Positions 1 to 8,728 of a DNA stretch of 26,120 nucleotides are shown here, piece after piece; within the stretch, counting starts at the first letter, position 1; each line of letters opens with the position of its first letter. The notes under the pieces were generated by a model. The model saw only the letters and a program-made list of their open reading frames with translations. It was not told where the DNA came from and did not search any database. The position numbers and the translations under genes are program-made. Source of the stretch: Bacteroidales bacterium (GTDB lineage: Bacteria; Bacteroidota; Bacteroidia; Bacteroidales; UBA3663). Location of the stretch: positions 1 through 26,120 of the forward strand of contig JAEDEY010000023.1 of the NCBI GenBank assembly GCA_016293065.1. The letters run 5' to 3'.

Positions 1-88
1 TGGATGCAATGCCGACAAGGTCAACGAAACCCATCGAGAAGAAGCAGAGCATCACAGGGATCAATATTGAGATAGGACTTTTTTTCAT
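1..88 (-). CDS. MFS sugar transporter, N-terminal fragment (cut by window edge)
   Basis: Only the first 29 codons are present; the gene continues beyond the left edge. The peptide starts MKKSPISILIPVMLCFFSMG and goes on FVDLVGIAS, a hydrophobic first helix of the kind seen in Bacteroidetes major facilitator sugar/H+ symporters of the fucose/glucose-galactose permease group. It starts 3 nt after the stop codon of the GH32 gene, so the two are almost certainly on one message. In the B. thetaiotaomicron levan locus an MFS carrier also neighbours the GH32 genes, so fructose uptake across the inner membrane is the likely role. The substrate is inferred from context only. Confidence 0.7.
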   Translation of the reverse strand, partial: MKKSPISILIPVMLCFFSMGFVDLVGIAS

Positions 89-91
89 AAC

Positions 92-1933
92 TTACAGCTT
101 GATTTCCGAAACCTTGATATTTGAGATTCCCTCGCCCTTGATTGTGTTGTAAGGGGTGTGAGGATAAACGAGATTAGTCATTGAGACCTTGCCGCCATCG
201 ACAAACATCTCGATTGAGCAGCGGTCGAGCCAGAGCTGGACGTGGTAGGTTGCCTTCTTGCCACAGAGCTGAGCCACTGGAGCCCATGTTCCGCTGTTGG
301 TACCGAGCTCAGGTACAGGACTCCAAGTCTCGTTGGCGAAATCCTTGGTAGGGATGATGCCCGAATACTTGCGATCCATGATGATGCGACCTGCCTTGAC
401 TTCGAAATAGACGAGTTCGCCCTGACCGTTTTCGAGAGTGAATGTCGCGCCATCGTTCACATCAAGGTCGATGCAATGAGGCTGGTCGGCATTGCTGAAC
501 TGCACACTGCCTGCGGTGAGCTCGACAGAAGCAGGACTGAGCAGAGCAAGCATCTCGGCTACTGGGCGCTGACCTACATAGGTGTCTTTACCAGAGGTGA
601 AGGCGAAGAGTTCGCGAGGCATACCCATCTGTGAGCGGTATTGCTTGGTTGGGAGGTCGTTGGCATATTGCCAGTTGCTCATCCAAGGGATAGAGATGAC
701 ACGGCCCTTAGGTTCGCATGAGAAAGTGACTGCTGCATAGTGATCCTTGCCCCAATCGAGCCACTTGACTGTCTCCTTGCTGTTCTCGCACTTGAACTCA
801 GTGCCGTCGTATGAACCAGTGAAATACTGAGAGCCGCTGCCGCCAAACCAGAAGCCAGGGTTGACATTCACTATCATCACCCACTTGTTGGTTTTTGATG
901 TTTCGCCCTCAATTGGCAGAGAGAAGAAATCTGGGCATTCGAACTGACGAGGTTGTACGCCATAGCCGTCGCCGAAGGCAGAGACATAGCTCCAGTCGCG
1001 GAGATTCTTTGAGCCGTAGAACTGCATCTCGTTGTCGGCCGATACGATCATGCCCCACTCGTTGCGACGTTCGTTCCAGAAGAGCTTAGGGTCGCGGAAG
1101 TCGCGTCGTCCATCGCTCTTAAGCACTGGTGCGCCAAACTTGCGGAAGGTGCGGCCATTGTCGGTCGAGATGGCAAACGACTGCTGCTCCTGCAATGGGC
1201 GTTCGAGTCGGAAATTGTCGCTTGTATAATAAGATGCGATGAAATCGCCTTCAGAGCCATTGCCAGGCAGAAGCACGTCGGCAAGGAAAGGGTCAGTGCC
1301 TTCCATTCCCTTTGGCAAGCGAGCGATATAGCTTGAACCAGAGAAGATCTGACCATAGTTGTCGCGAACGATGGCAGGGTCGAGCTCTGTCCAATGGATC
1401 ATATCAGACGAAACTGCGTGACCCCAGTGCATGTTGCCCCACTTAGAGCCGTAAGGATTATACTGATAGAAGAGGTGATACTCACCATTGATATATGTCA
1501 TGCCGTTAGGATCGTTCATCCAGCCATAGGCAGGAGAGAAGTGATACTTTGGGCGGAAATATTCGTGATTAGTAGTGTCGAAGCTGTCTGAGAGCTGGAA
1601 GTTGTCCCAAGCCATTGCCTCTTTTGGCAGATGGAGCACATCGACACGAGCTGTAGAGCCTTCGCCAAGCTTGAATGGTACATAGTAGTCAACATAGTCG
1701 CGAGCCAGGCGGATGTCCATCCACACATCTTCAGCCTCGTTGCCCGTGTTGAGCTTTACCCATACATCTGGCTGGTCTTCCTGGATAGGCAGGAGCAGAT
1801 ACTTGGTTGGCGATGTAATCATGATTGCCACGGTGTCGCCATGGTTCTCAAGAGCCATCTTTGGAGTCGATGTCTGCTGCTGGCAAGCAGTTGCAAGCAT
1901 AGCCAATGCAGCAAGCGAGAAATAGATTTTCAT
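92..1933 (-). CDS. Glycoside hydrolase family 32 fructanase, lipoprotein
   Basis: Hydrolyses beta-fructosidic bonds in levan, inulin or sucrose-type fructans. The 613-residue protein starts at the ATG followed by a signal peptide with a lipobox-type cysteine (LATAC, Cys17); a longer frame back to about 2008 has no such logic and was rejected. Residues ~25-125 form an N-terminal beta domain resembling the DUF4980 module found in front of Bacteroidetes GH32 enzymes. The five-blade catalytic domain follows, with WMNDPNG at 138-144 (nucleophile Asp141), RDP at 280-282 (transition-state stabiliser Asp281) and ECPD with acid/base Glu332. A C-terminal beta-sandwich completes it. All catalytic residues are intact. 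The lipid anchor puts it at the cell surface or periplasmic face. Whether it is endo- or exo-acting, and levan- or inulin-specific, cannot be read from sequence. It lies last but one in the PUL, 170 nt after the DUF4960 gene and 3 nt before the MFS gene. Confidence 0.93.
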   Translation of the reverse strand: MKIYFSLAALAMLATACQQQTSTPKMALENHGDTVAIMITSPTKYLLLPIQEDQPDVWVKLNTGNEAEDVWMDIRLARDYVDYYVPFKLGEGSTARVDVLHLPKEAMAWDNFQLSDSFDTTNHEYFRPKYHFSPAYGWMNDPNGMTYINGEYHLFYQYNPYGSKWGNMHWGHAVSSDMIHWTELDPAIVRDNYGQIFSGSSYIARLPKGMEGTDPFLADVLLPGNGSEGDFIASYYTSDNFRLERPLQEQQSFAISTDNGRTFRKFGAPVLKSDGRRDFRDPKLFWNERRNEWGMIVSADNEMQFYGSKNLRDWSYVSAFGDGYGVQPRQFECPDFFSLPIEGETSKTNKWVMIVNVNPGFWFGGSGSQYFTGSYDGTEFKCENSKETVKWLDWGKDHYAAVTFSCEPKGRVISIPWMSNWQYANDLPTKQYRSQMGMPRELFAFTSGKDTYVGQRPVAEMLALLSPASVELTAGSVQFSNADQPHCIDLDVNDGATFTLENGQGELVYFEVKAGRIIMDRKYSGIIPTKDFANETWSPVPELGTNSGTWAPVAQLCGKKATYHVQLWLDRCSIEMFVDGGKVSMTNLVYPHTPYNTIKGEGISNIKVSEIKL

Positions 1934-2037
1934 TGTTTTTGTCGGTTTTGTGTTTGTGAAAAAATTTTGCAGTTTGATAAGTAGTGTCGTTGAGTTTCGA
2001 CGTTGCAAAATTCGGTGTTTTTTTATCTTTTTAATGT

Positions 2038-2085
2038 AATAAATCGCTCAAACAATGATATAATCGTTGCATTGAGCGATTTATT
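2038..2085. other. Long inverted repeat between the DUF4960 and GH32 genes
   Basis: A perfect 14-bp stem (2038-2051 with 2072-2085, core ATCGCTCAA/TTGAGCGAT) encloses a second 7-bp stem (CAATGAT with ATCGTTG, one G-U pair, 3-nt loop). Neither strand has a T-run after the stem, so it is not a classical intrinsic terminator. It sits 19 nt after the DUF4960 stop codon inside the presumed PUL transcript. The likely roles are 3'-end protection of the susCD-DUF4960 message or partial attenuation of the GH32-MFS part. The structure is seen directly; the function is inference. Confidence 0.7.
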
Positions 2086-2103
2086 GCATCTATTATTCAG
2101 AAA

Positions 2104-3618
2104 TTATCTTGTTTTGAGATATTCGAGAGCGTTCTTTGCCATGGTCAGGATATTATCTTGGCAAGTATTGTTCTTTGGATGAGCACTCTTGTCGGCCGAA
2201 CCATCTTCGTTGCGCATTGAGAACTCGCAGCCACCGTTGCCGATACAGAGGATAGTGCCCTTCAGGTCGGTGTTGCCCTGCTGAGCCTCCCAGACATTGA
2301 GCTGAGAGACGTAGTTTGCCTGGCTGTCCCATGTACCCAGAGGATAGATACCATATACCGAACCAAGGATATTGTAGATGTTCTCGTCCTGATTGCCCAA
2401 GCCGGTGAGCTGTGATGGGTAGTTGAAGAAGAGCATGTTGTGATCCATTGTATATCCAGGACCCTTGACAGGGAGGAGCTTCAAACCGTCGGCTGTTGTT
2501 TCGATCTGCTTGTCAAGACCGCGATAGAGAGGGTGGGTCGAGTAGTTGTTGCCGTTGCCCACGCGGTTGTTGACAGCCATCTTCCATGTGTCGCCATTCC
2601 ATCCGCCTGCGCCAACGCCGATTGCGCGGTCGTTGCTTCTGATTGTGCCTTCAGGAATGCGTCCGAGATTTTCGATGAGGGCGATGGCATGGCTCCAGAG
2701 AAGGAGGCTACCGCCATCGGCATACCACTGCTTGATTACAGGAGTAGCTGCTGCCACATCGGCTGGCATTGTGAACACATCGTTCTCGGTGCCACCGTCG
2801 ATGTCGCGGATCCAGAAGAGGACGCGGAAGGCATCGATGTCGGCAATCGACTTGATGTCGCCAAACTTCACGAACTGAGCAGTAGGATAGGTCTCGTGCA
2901 GCCAGAGCCAAGCTGAAGCTTCGTCATCGTCGATTGCATCGTTGCTCAGGTCCTCAATCTCTTCCTGCGAGTAGATAGAGAGGAAGCCGATGGCTGTCTT
3001 GCCGATGCGGAGGGAAGTGCTGGCTGGAAGAGAAGAGCCCTCAGCATTGACAGCGGTGATGGTCACCGACCATGTCTCGCCCTGAGTCACGTCTTCGATG
3101 GTGTAGGAAGTGGTGCTTGCTGGCAATGTCTCTTCGATCAGGCGTGCACCGCCATTGCTTGCCTTGAACTTGTAGTTGGAAGCAGTGGCATTGGCATTCC
3201 ATGTCACCAAGGCATCGTAGCCACCCACCTTGTCGAGCTGAGCCATCGAGAGGCCGCTGCACATGCTTGCACCAGGTCGGGTGTATTCGCATACGGCACC
3301 CTCAGAATAGTTTGTGCCATCGGTGAACTTGAACACGTAGGTGAAAGGGATGTTGGTGTCGATGTTCTTGTGGGTGTAGGTATTGCCCGACACGACAACC
3401 GAGCCGTTCTTTGCACCGTTGGTATAGAGAGTGACCTGGGTCTGTGTTCCTGCAGGAGCCGACCATGTCCATACATAGTCGTCGCCCTGAAGGCTGCCCT
3501 GGAACATTGAAGCATCTGGCGCAGAGATGATGGCATCTTCGCGGTCGAAGCCCATATCGGTGTTGCACGATGTCATGAGACCAATCATTGCAAGACCTAA
3601 AAATTTATATATCTTCAT
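2104..3618 (-). CDS. Surface glycan-binding lipoprotein with DUF4960 domain
   Basis: A 504-residue lipoprotein. The signal peptide MKIYKFLGLAMIGLMTSC ends in Cys18. Residues ~30-115 and ~120-205 look like two Ig/fibronectin-type III beta-sandwiches (for example YTHKNIDTNIPFTYVFKF and TSYTIEDVTQGETWSVTI). The remaining ~300 residues match the DUF4960 pattern, a Rossmann-like region with FWIRDIDGG and SLLLWSHAIALIENLGR. The family member I know is BT1761, the surface levan-binding protein of the B. thetaiotaomicron fructan locus, which occupies the same place directly after susD. The expected role is non-catalytic binding of fructan at the outer surface beside SusCD. It starts 18 nt after the susD-like stop, so it is co-transcribed. 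No catalytic function is claimed. Confidence 0.85.
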   Translation of the reverse strand: MKIYKFLGLAMIGLMTSCNTDMGFDREDAIISAPDASMFQGSLQGDDYVWTWSAPAGTQTQVTLYTNGAKNGSVVVSGNTYTHKNIDTNIPFTYVFKFTDGTNYSEGAVCEYTRPGASMCSGLSMAQLDKVGGYDALVTWNANATASNYKFKASNGGARLIEETLPASTTSYTIEDVTQGETWSVTITAVNAEGSSLPASTSLRIGKTAIGFLSIYSQEEIEDLSNDAIDDDEASAWLWLHETYPTAQFVKFGDIKSIADIDAFRVLFWIRDIDGGTENDVFTMPADVAAATPVIKQWYADGGSLLLWSHAIALIENLGRIPEGTIRSNDRAIGVGAGGWNGDTWKMAVNNRVGNGNNYSTHPLYRGLDKQIETTADGLKLLPVKGPGYTMDHNMLFFNYPSQLTGLGNQDENIYNILGSVYGIYPLGTWDSQANYVSQLNVWEAQQGNTDLKGTILCIGNGGCEFSMRNEDGSADKSAHPKNNTCQDNILTMAKNALEYLKTR

Positions 3619-3636
3619 AGTGATCTGACATTGAAA

Positions 3637-5418
3637 TTAGTTATAACCCTTGTTCTGAACATACAATCCTGGCACATAGTAGAGCTGGTTGTAAGGCACT
3701 GGCCAGTACTCGTTCTTGCCTGGTGTGTAGTAAGCATCGTTGAGGTAAGAAGCATAGTAGGCCTTCTTGCCATCGACAATGTAGTATGAGTCCTTGTCGG
3801 TTTGGAAATAGGCATTGAGTGTCTGTGAAGCCAAGCCCCAGCGACGAAGGTCGAAGTAGCGGCTGCTCTCCATTGCCATTTCGAGGCGACGCTCCCAACG
3901 CAAAGCCTGACGAGCATAATCCTTGCTTGCGAAAGAAGGGTAGAGACCGATGTTGCACTGGTCAGCTGCATAGCTGATGTGCTTTGACACAGAGTTCTTG
4001 GCACGTTCGCGGATAGTGTTGATGATGGCACGAGCCTCTTCGAGCTGGTCGTTCTCGATCAAAGCCTCTGCTCGCATCAGCATGACATCGGTGAAGCGGA
4101 AGACGTATTCGTTCTGAGCGAACGCCTGCCAAGGGCTGTCGTAAGTCTCGCCCTTTGAGCGCTGAGGAATCTCCTTCAGAGTGCCATAGTAGCCATAGAC
4201 ACTTGGTGTGCGCGAGTTGTCGGTGGTGAAGATGAGGCTCACTGTCTCGCCGTTCTTGTCTTTGTAGCCTGTCTCATACTTGTAAGGGAAAGTAGGCATT
4301 GCCACGGTGTGGAAAAGACGTGGATCCCACTTCTGAGCATCAGGCATACCGTTGATCGGATAGTCGATCTCATCATCGAAAGTGTCGAACATTGGAAGAC
4401 CATTGGCATCGACCTTGTAGGCATTGACGAGGTTCTGCGATGGCTTGTGGAAGTCCCATCCGCACGACCACATGCCCCAAGAGCCGTTGAGCATGGTGCT
4501 CCAGTTGGCGCGACCGTATTGAGTGTTGTCGGCTTCATAGTCAGAGTGCTGAACAGCGAAGATCGACTCGATGCCATTGGCATTCTCCTGTAGGAAGAGG
4601 TCACCGAAGTCAGCTTCGAAGCCATACTGCGAATTTGCCACCTCCTGAGTGTATTTGAGCACCTCGCTGATGTCAGCCTTGTTGATGTGAGCATAACCTG
4701 TAGTTGCCTCATAGCCATCACCATAAGCGCGGGTGAGGTAGCACTTGGCAAGGTAAGAAGCAGCGGCGATCTTGTTGGCACGACCCACCTTATCCTGCTT
4801 GGCAGGCAACACATCGTAGGCAAACTTGAAGTCATCGATGATCTTCTGGAAGAGCTCGTCGTGAGTGAACTCGTCGTTGCGTACCTGCTCGTGAGTCACC
4901 TCCTTGGTCACTGTCTCATCGATCCAAGGAATCTGGTTGAACAGGGTGAAGAGCTTCCAGTAGAAATGAGCACGCAGGAAACGCACCTCGCCTTCACGCT
5001 GACGTGCAAGGTCGCTGCCTAGTACTGTCTCACCATGCTCTTCGAGCGAAATGAGGGCGCGGTTGCAGCGCGAGATTGCTACATAGAGACGATACCAGAG
5101 CTCGTCGAGATTGGCAGGCGATGAAGAGGTAAGACTGCTCCATACCTCTACAGGGTGAAGCTCTGTGTCGGTGAGACCTGAACCTCCCTTGAGACAATCG
5201 TCGCTTGCAAGGTCGCCATAGTGCCAGAGGTTGAAGGCATACTGATACCAGTCGTTGCCAAGTTCAGAATAGGCAGCAGTTACCATGCCATCAGGATTCT
5301 GAAAAGCTGTTTCCTCGTCGATGACACCAGCTGGCTGTATTTCGAGAAACTCGTCGCAAGAATTGAATGACAATGACATTGCCAATGCTATTGCTCCGAA
5401 GATATATTGTTTTTTCAT
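3637..5418 (-). CDS. SusD/RagB-family outer-membrane nutrient-binding lipoprotein
   Basis: A 593-residue surface lipoprotein that forms the lid of the SusC transporter and binds the oligosaccharide. The chosen start MKKQYIFGAIALAM gives a normal signal peptide with lipobox SFNSC (Cys21); an eight-codon upstream extension lacks this logic. The mature N-terminus CDEFLEIQPAG is typical of the family. Alpha-helical TPR-like segments follow (LWYRLYVAISRCNRALI, VRFLRAHFYWKLFTLFNQIP, ASYLAKCYLTRAYGD). The C-terminal RagB/SusD region contains YVFRFTDVMLMRAEALI and LRWERRLEMAMESSRYFDLRRWG, and ends near NKGYN. Length and motif order are normal. It starts 28 nt after the SusC stop, forming the standard SusC-SusD pair. 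By context the ligand is a fructan oligosaccharide. Confidence 0.96.
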   Translation of the reverse strand: MKKQYIFGAIALAMSLSFNSCDEFLEIQPAGVIDEETAFQNPDGMVTAAYSELGNDWYQYAFNLWHYGDLASDDCLKGGSGLTDTELHPVEVWSSLTSSSPANLDELWYRLYVAISRCNRALISLEEHGETVLGSDLARQREGEVRFLRAHFYWKLFTLFNQIPWIDETVTKEVTHEQVRNDEFTHDELFQKIIDDFKFAYDVLPAKQDKVGRANKIAAASYLAKCYLTRAYGDGYEATTGYAHINKADISEVLKYTQEVANSQYGFEADFGDLFLQENANGIESIFAVQHSDYEADNTQYGRANWSTMLNGSWGMWSCGWDFHKPSQNLVNAYKVDANGLPMFDTFDDEIDYPINGMPDAQKWDPRLFHTVAMPTFPYKYETGYKDKNGETVSLIFTTDNSRTPSVYGYYGTLKEIPQRSKGETYDSPWQAFAQNEYVFRFTDVMLMRAEALIENDQLEEARAIINTIRERAKNSVSKHISYAADQCNIGLYPSFASKDYARQALRWERRLEMAMESSRYFDLRRWGLASQTLNAYFQTDKDSYYIVDGKKAYYASYLNDAYYTPGKNEYWPVPYNQLYYVPGLYVQNKGYN

Positions 5419-5446
5419 ATATTTCAAAATAATTATAGTCAATACT

Positions 5447-8400
5447 TTAGAATCCTAATTGAACACCTACGCTGACGCTTGTTGTCTGAGGATAAGCCCA
5501 GCTCGAATTTTCAGGATCTGACACTGTGTAGCTGTCGCTCTTGAGTGTCAGGATGTTCTGACCGCTGACATAGAATCGGCAGCTGCCAATCTTTGCCTTC
5601 TTCATGAGCTCCTCAGGGAGAGAGTAACCCAACTGAAGGCTGCGGAGCTTGAGCCATGAGCCGTCTTCGACATAGTAGCTCGATGCGCGACCTTCGTCGG
5701 CTGAGTTGTTGGTAGTGAGAGCAGGGATCTTTGAGCCCTTGTTGTCCTGTGTCCATGCGTTGAGCATGTTGCTACCCTTGTTTGAGCCTGCATCGGTGAT
5801 GCTCCAGAAATCTGTCTGGTACTTCTGGTCGTTGTAGATCTGCTGACCAGCAACACCCTGCCAGAACATTGCGATGTCGAAGTTCTTGTAGTTGAGCTCG
5901 ATGTTGAGACCGTAAGAGAAGTCGGGCACCGGATTGAAGATCCATGTCTGGTCGTCGCTGTTGATGATGCCGTTGCCATCGAGGTCGGCATACTTGAGAC
6001 CACCGACACGTGCATTCTCCTGACCTGAGGCATAAACCTCTTCCTTCGACTGGAAAAGACCATCGACCACATAACCTACGCGAGAGCCGTATGGCACCTT
6101 TGCCTGAACGAGGTTCTCCTTAGAGGTGTGAGCGTAAGAGCCTGTTGTGGTAGCAGGGAGGTAAGTCACCCAGTTGCGGTAGAAGTCCATGTTGCCGCTG
6201 ATGTTATATCCAAGTCCGAACTTTGTCTCGCCACGATAGCCGAGGGTGAATTCCATACCCCAGTTGCGGAGAGAAGGACCATTTGACCATGAAGCACCAC
6301 CTTCACCGAGAGCTCCGAGATAAGCAGGGCTGATGAGCATGTCTTCGATATCCTTGATGTAGGCATCGATAGTACCATAGATGGAATTGTCGAGGAAGCC
6401 ATAGTCGATACCTGCATTATACTGGATGGTGGTTTCCCACTTCAGGTTGCGGTTGGCTTGCTGTGTCTGGTGGAAACCGCTCTGGAATGTGCCGCTGCCA
6501 GTGCCTACAAAGTCGTAGGCAGTGCCTGAGTCGCGATTGTCGCCATAGTCGGCAACATAGAGTCCATATCGAGCCACGTTCGAGATTTCCTGGTTACCTG
6601 TCATACCCCAAGAGGCACGTACCTTAAGGTCGCTAAGCCACTCCTTGTCGAGGTTCTTTGACAGACGATAACCGAGAGAAGCTGCTGGGAAAGTACCGTA
6701 TTTGTTGTTTTCACCGAAACGGCTTGAACCGTCGCGACGGATAGTGAACGAAGCGAGGAGGAGGTCTTTCCAGTTATAGTCGAGCTTGCCGAAGAAAGAG
6801 GCAAGAGCGTAGCCATCGCGTCCGCCACCGGCTTTCTGTACGCCAGTGCCTGCGCCTACCTGCATGTAATCCTTGTTTTCGACAGCAAAGCCTTCTGCTG
6901 TTCCGTTGATGTCCTTGTAGATCTGACGGTGAAGTTCGATACCTGCAAGGGCAGAGAGTGTATGGTCTTCTGGGAGTGGAACCAAGTAGTTGGCTGTGTT
7001 TGACCATGTCCAGCGCAGATCGTTGCTGTGAGCAGCTGTCGCACGAGGAGTGTCGTTGTTGACGATGTCTGAGTGGAAGGTGTAAGTGATGCTGTGGATA
7101 TATGATGACTGGAAGTCAAGACCGAAGTTTGAGCGGAGGGTGAGACCCTTGATTGGCTTGATGTCGATGTATCCGTTACCGAAGGCACGCCAGATCTGAA
7201 GGCGGTTGTCGCGGTTGAAATACTGTTCGCGCAATGGGTTCTGACGGTCGCTCATGCCACCTACAGGACCACCGAATGTCACGCCGTCTTCCTCATATAC
7301 AGGAACTGTTGGCGACATCTTGAGCGCATTCTCCATTGGAGCGCAATCTACCTGATCGCTATAGGTCAATGTGAAGTTTTCGCCCACCGATACCATCTTG
7401 TTGACGTTGTAGGTCGAGTTCATACGAGCAGAGATGCTCTGGAAATCGGTATATTTCAAGATACCTTCGGCACGCTTGTAGCCAACAGAGAACATCTGGC
7501 TGCTCTTTTCAGAAGCATGAGAGAGCGAGAGGTCGTAGTTCTGGGTGAAGCCTGTCTGAGAGATTGCGTCAAGCCAGTCGGTATCAGAGAAACGCATCGT
7601 GCGCTTCTGGTTGATGTAGCCGTCATAGTAGCCACCCACGGTGTAGTTTTCGTAAGTGCCTGTTGCTGGATTGTAGGCGCTGATTGGCATGCCGCCAGCA
7701 GCCGACAATGAAAGGCCGTAGTTCTGAGCATAGACAGCAGGGTCGATGCCGTCGTTGAGAGCAGCCTGAACCATTGCTGTTGCATAGCCCTTGGTGTCGA
7801 GGAGCTTCATCATTGTCTGGTCGGTGTAGAACTGAGCAGTGAGGCCTGCATTGAAATCGACCTTCACCTTGCCGTCGCCCTTCTTACCCTGCTTGGTGGT
7901 GATGATGATGACACCATTGGCAGCGCGGCTACCATAGATTGAAGCCGAAGCAGCATCTTTCAATACCTGCATTGATTCGATGTCGTTCATGTTGAGGGTG
8001 TTCAGGTTGGTAGTTGTAGGTACGCCATCGATTACGTAGAGAGGGTCGCGTGAAGAGTTGAACGAACCGATACCACGGATTCTGACAGTACCAGCACCCG
8101 AAGGTGAGCCGTTGCTTGTGACGGTCATACCTGCCACCTTACCTTGCAATGCACGCATTGGGTCGGTGTCGCTCGAAGTCTTGAGAGCCTTGGTTGAAAC
8201 CACAGCCACCGAACCAGTGAGGTCGGCCTTGCGCTGGGTGGTGTAACCAGTCACGATCATTTCTTCAAGCATCTGAGAGTCTTCGGCAAGAAGAATCTCC
8301 ATCTTGGCAGCTGCAACGTGTGTCTGCGTAGAATAACCAATGTAGCTGAACTGGAGGGTTGCACCCTCTTTTACTGTGAGCTCGAAGTTGCCATCGAGGT

Positions 8401-8563
8401 CGGTGACAGTTCCGTTGGTAGTGCCAACTTCAAGAACGGTCGCGCCCATGATAGGCTCGTCGAAACTCTTGTCAATCACTGTACCCTGCACCTTGATTGT
8501 CTGCGCCAAGGCGAGCACAGATGAAGTCAGGATCATGGTTGCGATTAAAAGAAATCGTTTCAT
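5447..8563 (-). CDS. SusC/RagA-family TonB-dependent outer-membrane transporter
   Basis: A 1038-residue transporter that imports oligosaccharides through the outer membrane using TonB-ExbBD energy. It has a signal peptide (~1-20, cleavage before QTIKVQG), a carboxypeptidase-regulatory-like domain at ~22-95 (GTVTDLDGNFEL, FSYIGYSTQ), a TonB-box-like EEMIVTGY near 100-107, and a plug domain at ~110-225 with IRGIGSFNSSRDPLYVIDGV and KDAASASIYGSRAANGVI. The 22-strand barrel ends in an aromatic residue (VSVGVQLGF), as expected for BAM recognition. No extended N-terminal STN domain is present, so it is not an anti-sigma-controlled type. Control is more likely by the adjacent HTCS. It is the first gene of the operon, with its own promoter and direct repeats upstream. 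Confidence 0.97.
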   Translation of the reverse strand: MKRFLLIATMILTSSVLALAQTIKVQGTVIDKSFDEPIMGATVLEVGTTNGTVTDLDGNFELTVKEGATLQFSYIGYSTQTHVAAAKMEILLAEDSQMLEEMIVTGYTTQRKADLTGSVAVVSTKALKTSSDTDPMRALQGKVAGMTVTSNGSPSGAGTVRIRGIGSFNSSRDPLYVIDGVPTTTNLNTLNMNDIESMQVLKDAASASIYGSRAANGVIIITTKQGKKGDGKVKVDFNAGLTAQFYTDQTMMKLLDTKGYATAMVQAALNDGIDPAVYAQNYGLSLSAAGGMPISAYNPATGTYENYTVGGYYDGYINQKRTMRFSDTDWLDAISQTGFTQNYDLSLSHASEKSSQMFSVGYKRAEGILKYTDFQSISARMNSTYNVNKMVSVGENFTLTYSDQVDCAPMENALKMSPTVPVYEEDGVTFGGPVGGMSDRQNPLREQYFNRDNRLQIWRAFGNGYIDIKPIKGLTLRSNFGLDFQSSYIHSITYTFHSDIVNNDTPRATAAHSNDLRWTWSNTANYLVPLPEDHTLSALAGIELHRQIYKDINGTAEGFAVENKDYMQVGAGTGVQKAGGGRDGYALASFFGKLDYNWKDLLLASFTIRRDGSSRFGENNKYGTFPAASLGYRLSKNLDKEWLSDLKVRASWGMTGNQEISNVARYGLYVADYGDNRDSGTAYDFVGTGSGTFQSGFHQTQQANRNLKWETTIQYNAGIDYGFLDNSIYGTIDAYIKDIEDMLISPAYLGALGEGGASWSNGPSLRNWGMEFTLGYRGETKFGLGYNISGNMDFYRNWVTYLPATTTGSYAHTSKENLVQAKVPYGSRVGYVVDGLFQSKEEVYASGQENARVGGLKYADLDGNGIINSDDQTWIFNPVPDFSYGLNIELNYKNFDIAMFWQGVAGQQIYNDQKYQTDFWSITDAGSNKGSNMLNAWTQDNKGSKIPALTTNNSADEGRASSYYVEDGSWLKLRSLQLGYSLPEELMKKAKIGSCRFYVSGQNILTLKSDSYTVSDPENSSWAYPQTTSVSVGVQLGF

Positions 8564-8617
8564 GTAAGTGTTGTGTTGTTAAAAGTTAGTAATTGCTTGT
8601 TTGTAAGTTTTTCGCTG

Positions 8618-8651
8618 CAAAGCTAGCTAACTTATTATGTTTTAGTCGAAA
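8618..8651 (-). promoter_or_regulatory. Promoter of the susC operon
   Basis: Read on the minus strand, TAGCTTTG (8625 to 8618) fits the Bacteroidetes -7 consensus TAnnTTTG exactly. Twenty-one bases upstream is TTTCG (8651 to 8647), an imperfect -33 element, as expected for a promoter that needs an activator. The palindrome AGCTAGCT (8621-8628) overlaps the -7. The implied 5' leader is about 50 nt. Confidence 0.6.
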
Positions 8652-8652
8652 T

Positions 8653-8682
8653 AAATGTTGCTATGAAAAGAAAAAATGTTGC
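8653..8682 (-). promoter_or_regulatory. Candidate HTCS operator: direct repeats 21 bp apart
   Basis: The 9-mer GCAACATTT occurs twice on the minus strand (8682-8674 and 8661-8653), offset by exactly 21 bp and followed in both copies by a TTTC within the next few bases. The proximal copy lies 1 nt upstream of the candidate -33 element of susC. AraC-type HTH domains, which the neighbouring HTCS carries, commonly bind direct repeats two helical turns apart. A third copy in opposite orientation (8696-8704) is part of the terminator hairpin. The binding role is inferred. Confidence 0.5.
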
Positions 8683-8707
8683 AAACCCAAAATCTGCAAC
8701 ATTTTTT
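8671..8707 (-). terminator. Intrinsic terminator after the HTCS gene
   Basis: A perfect 13-bp stem (8671-8683 with 8695-8707, core ATGTTGCA/TGCAACAT) has an 11-nt loop. Reading the minus strand, the stem runs into TTTTTTCTTTTC. It starts 22 nt after the HTCS stop codon and separates the regulator gene from the susC promoter. The left arm contains one of the candidate operator repeats. Confidence 0.75.
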
Positions 8708-8728
8708 CTATGGATTGAACCAAAAATC

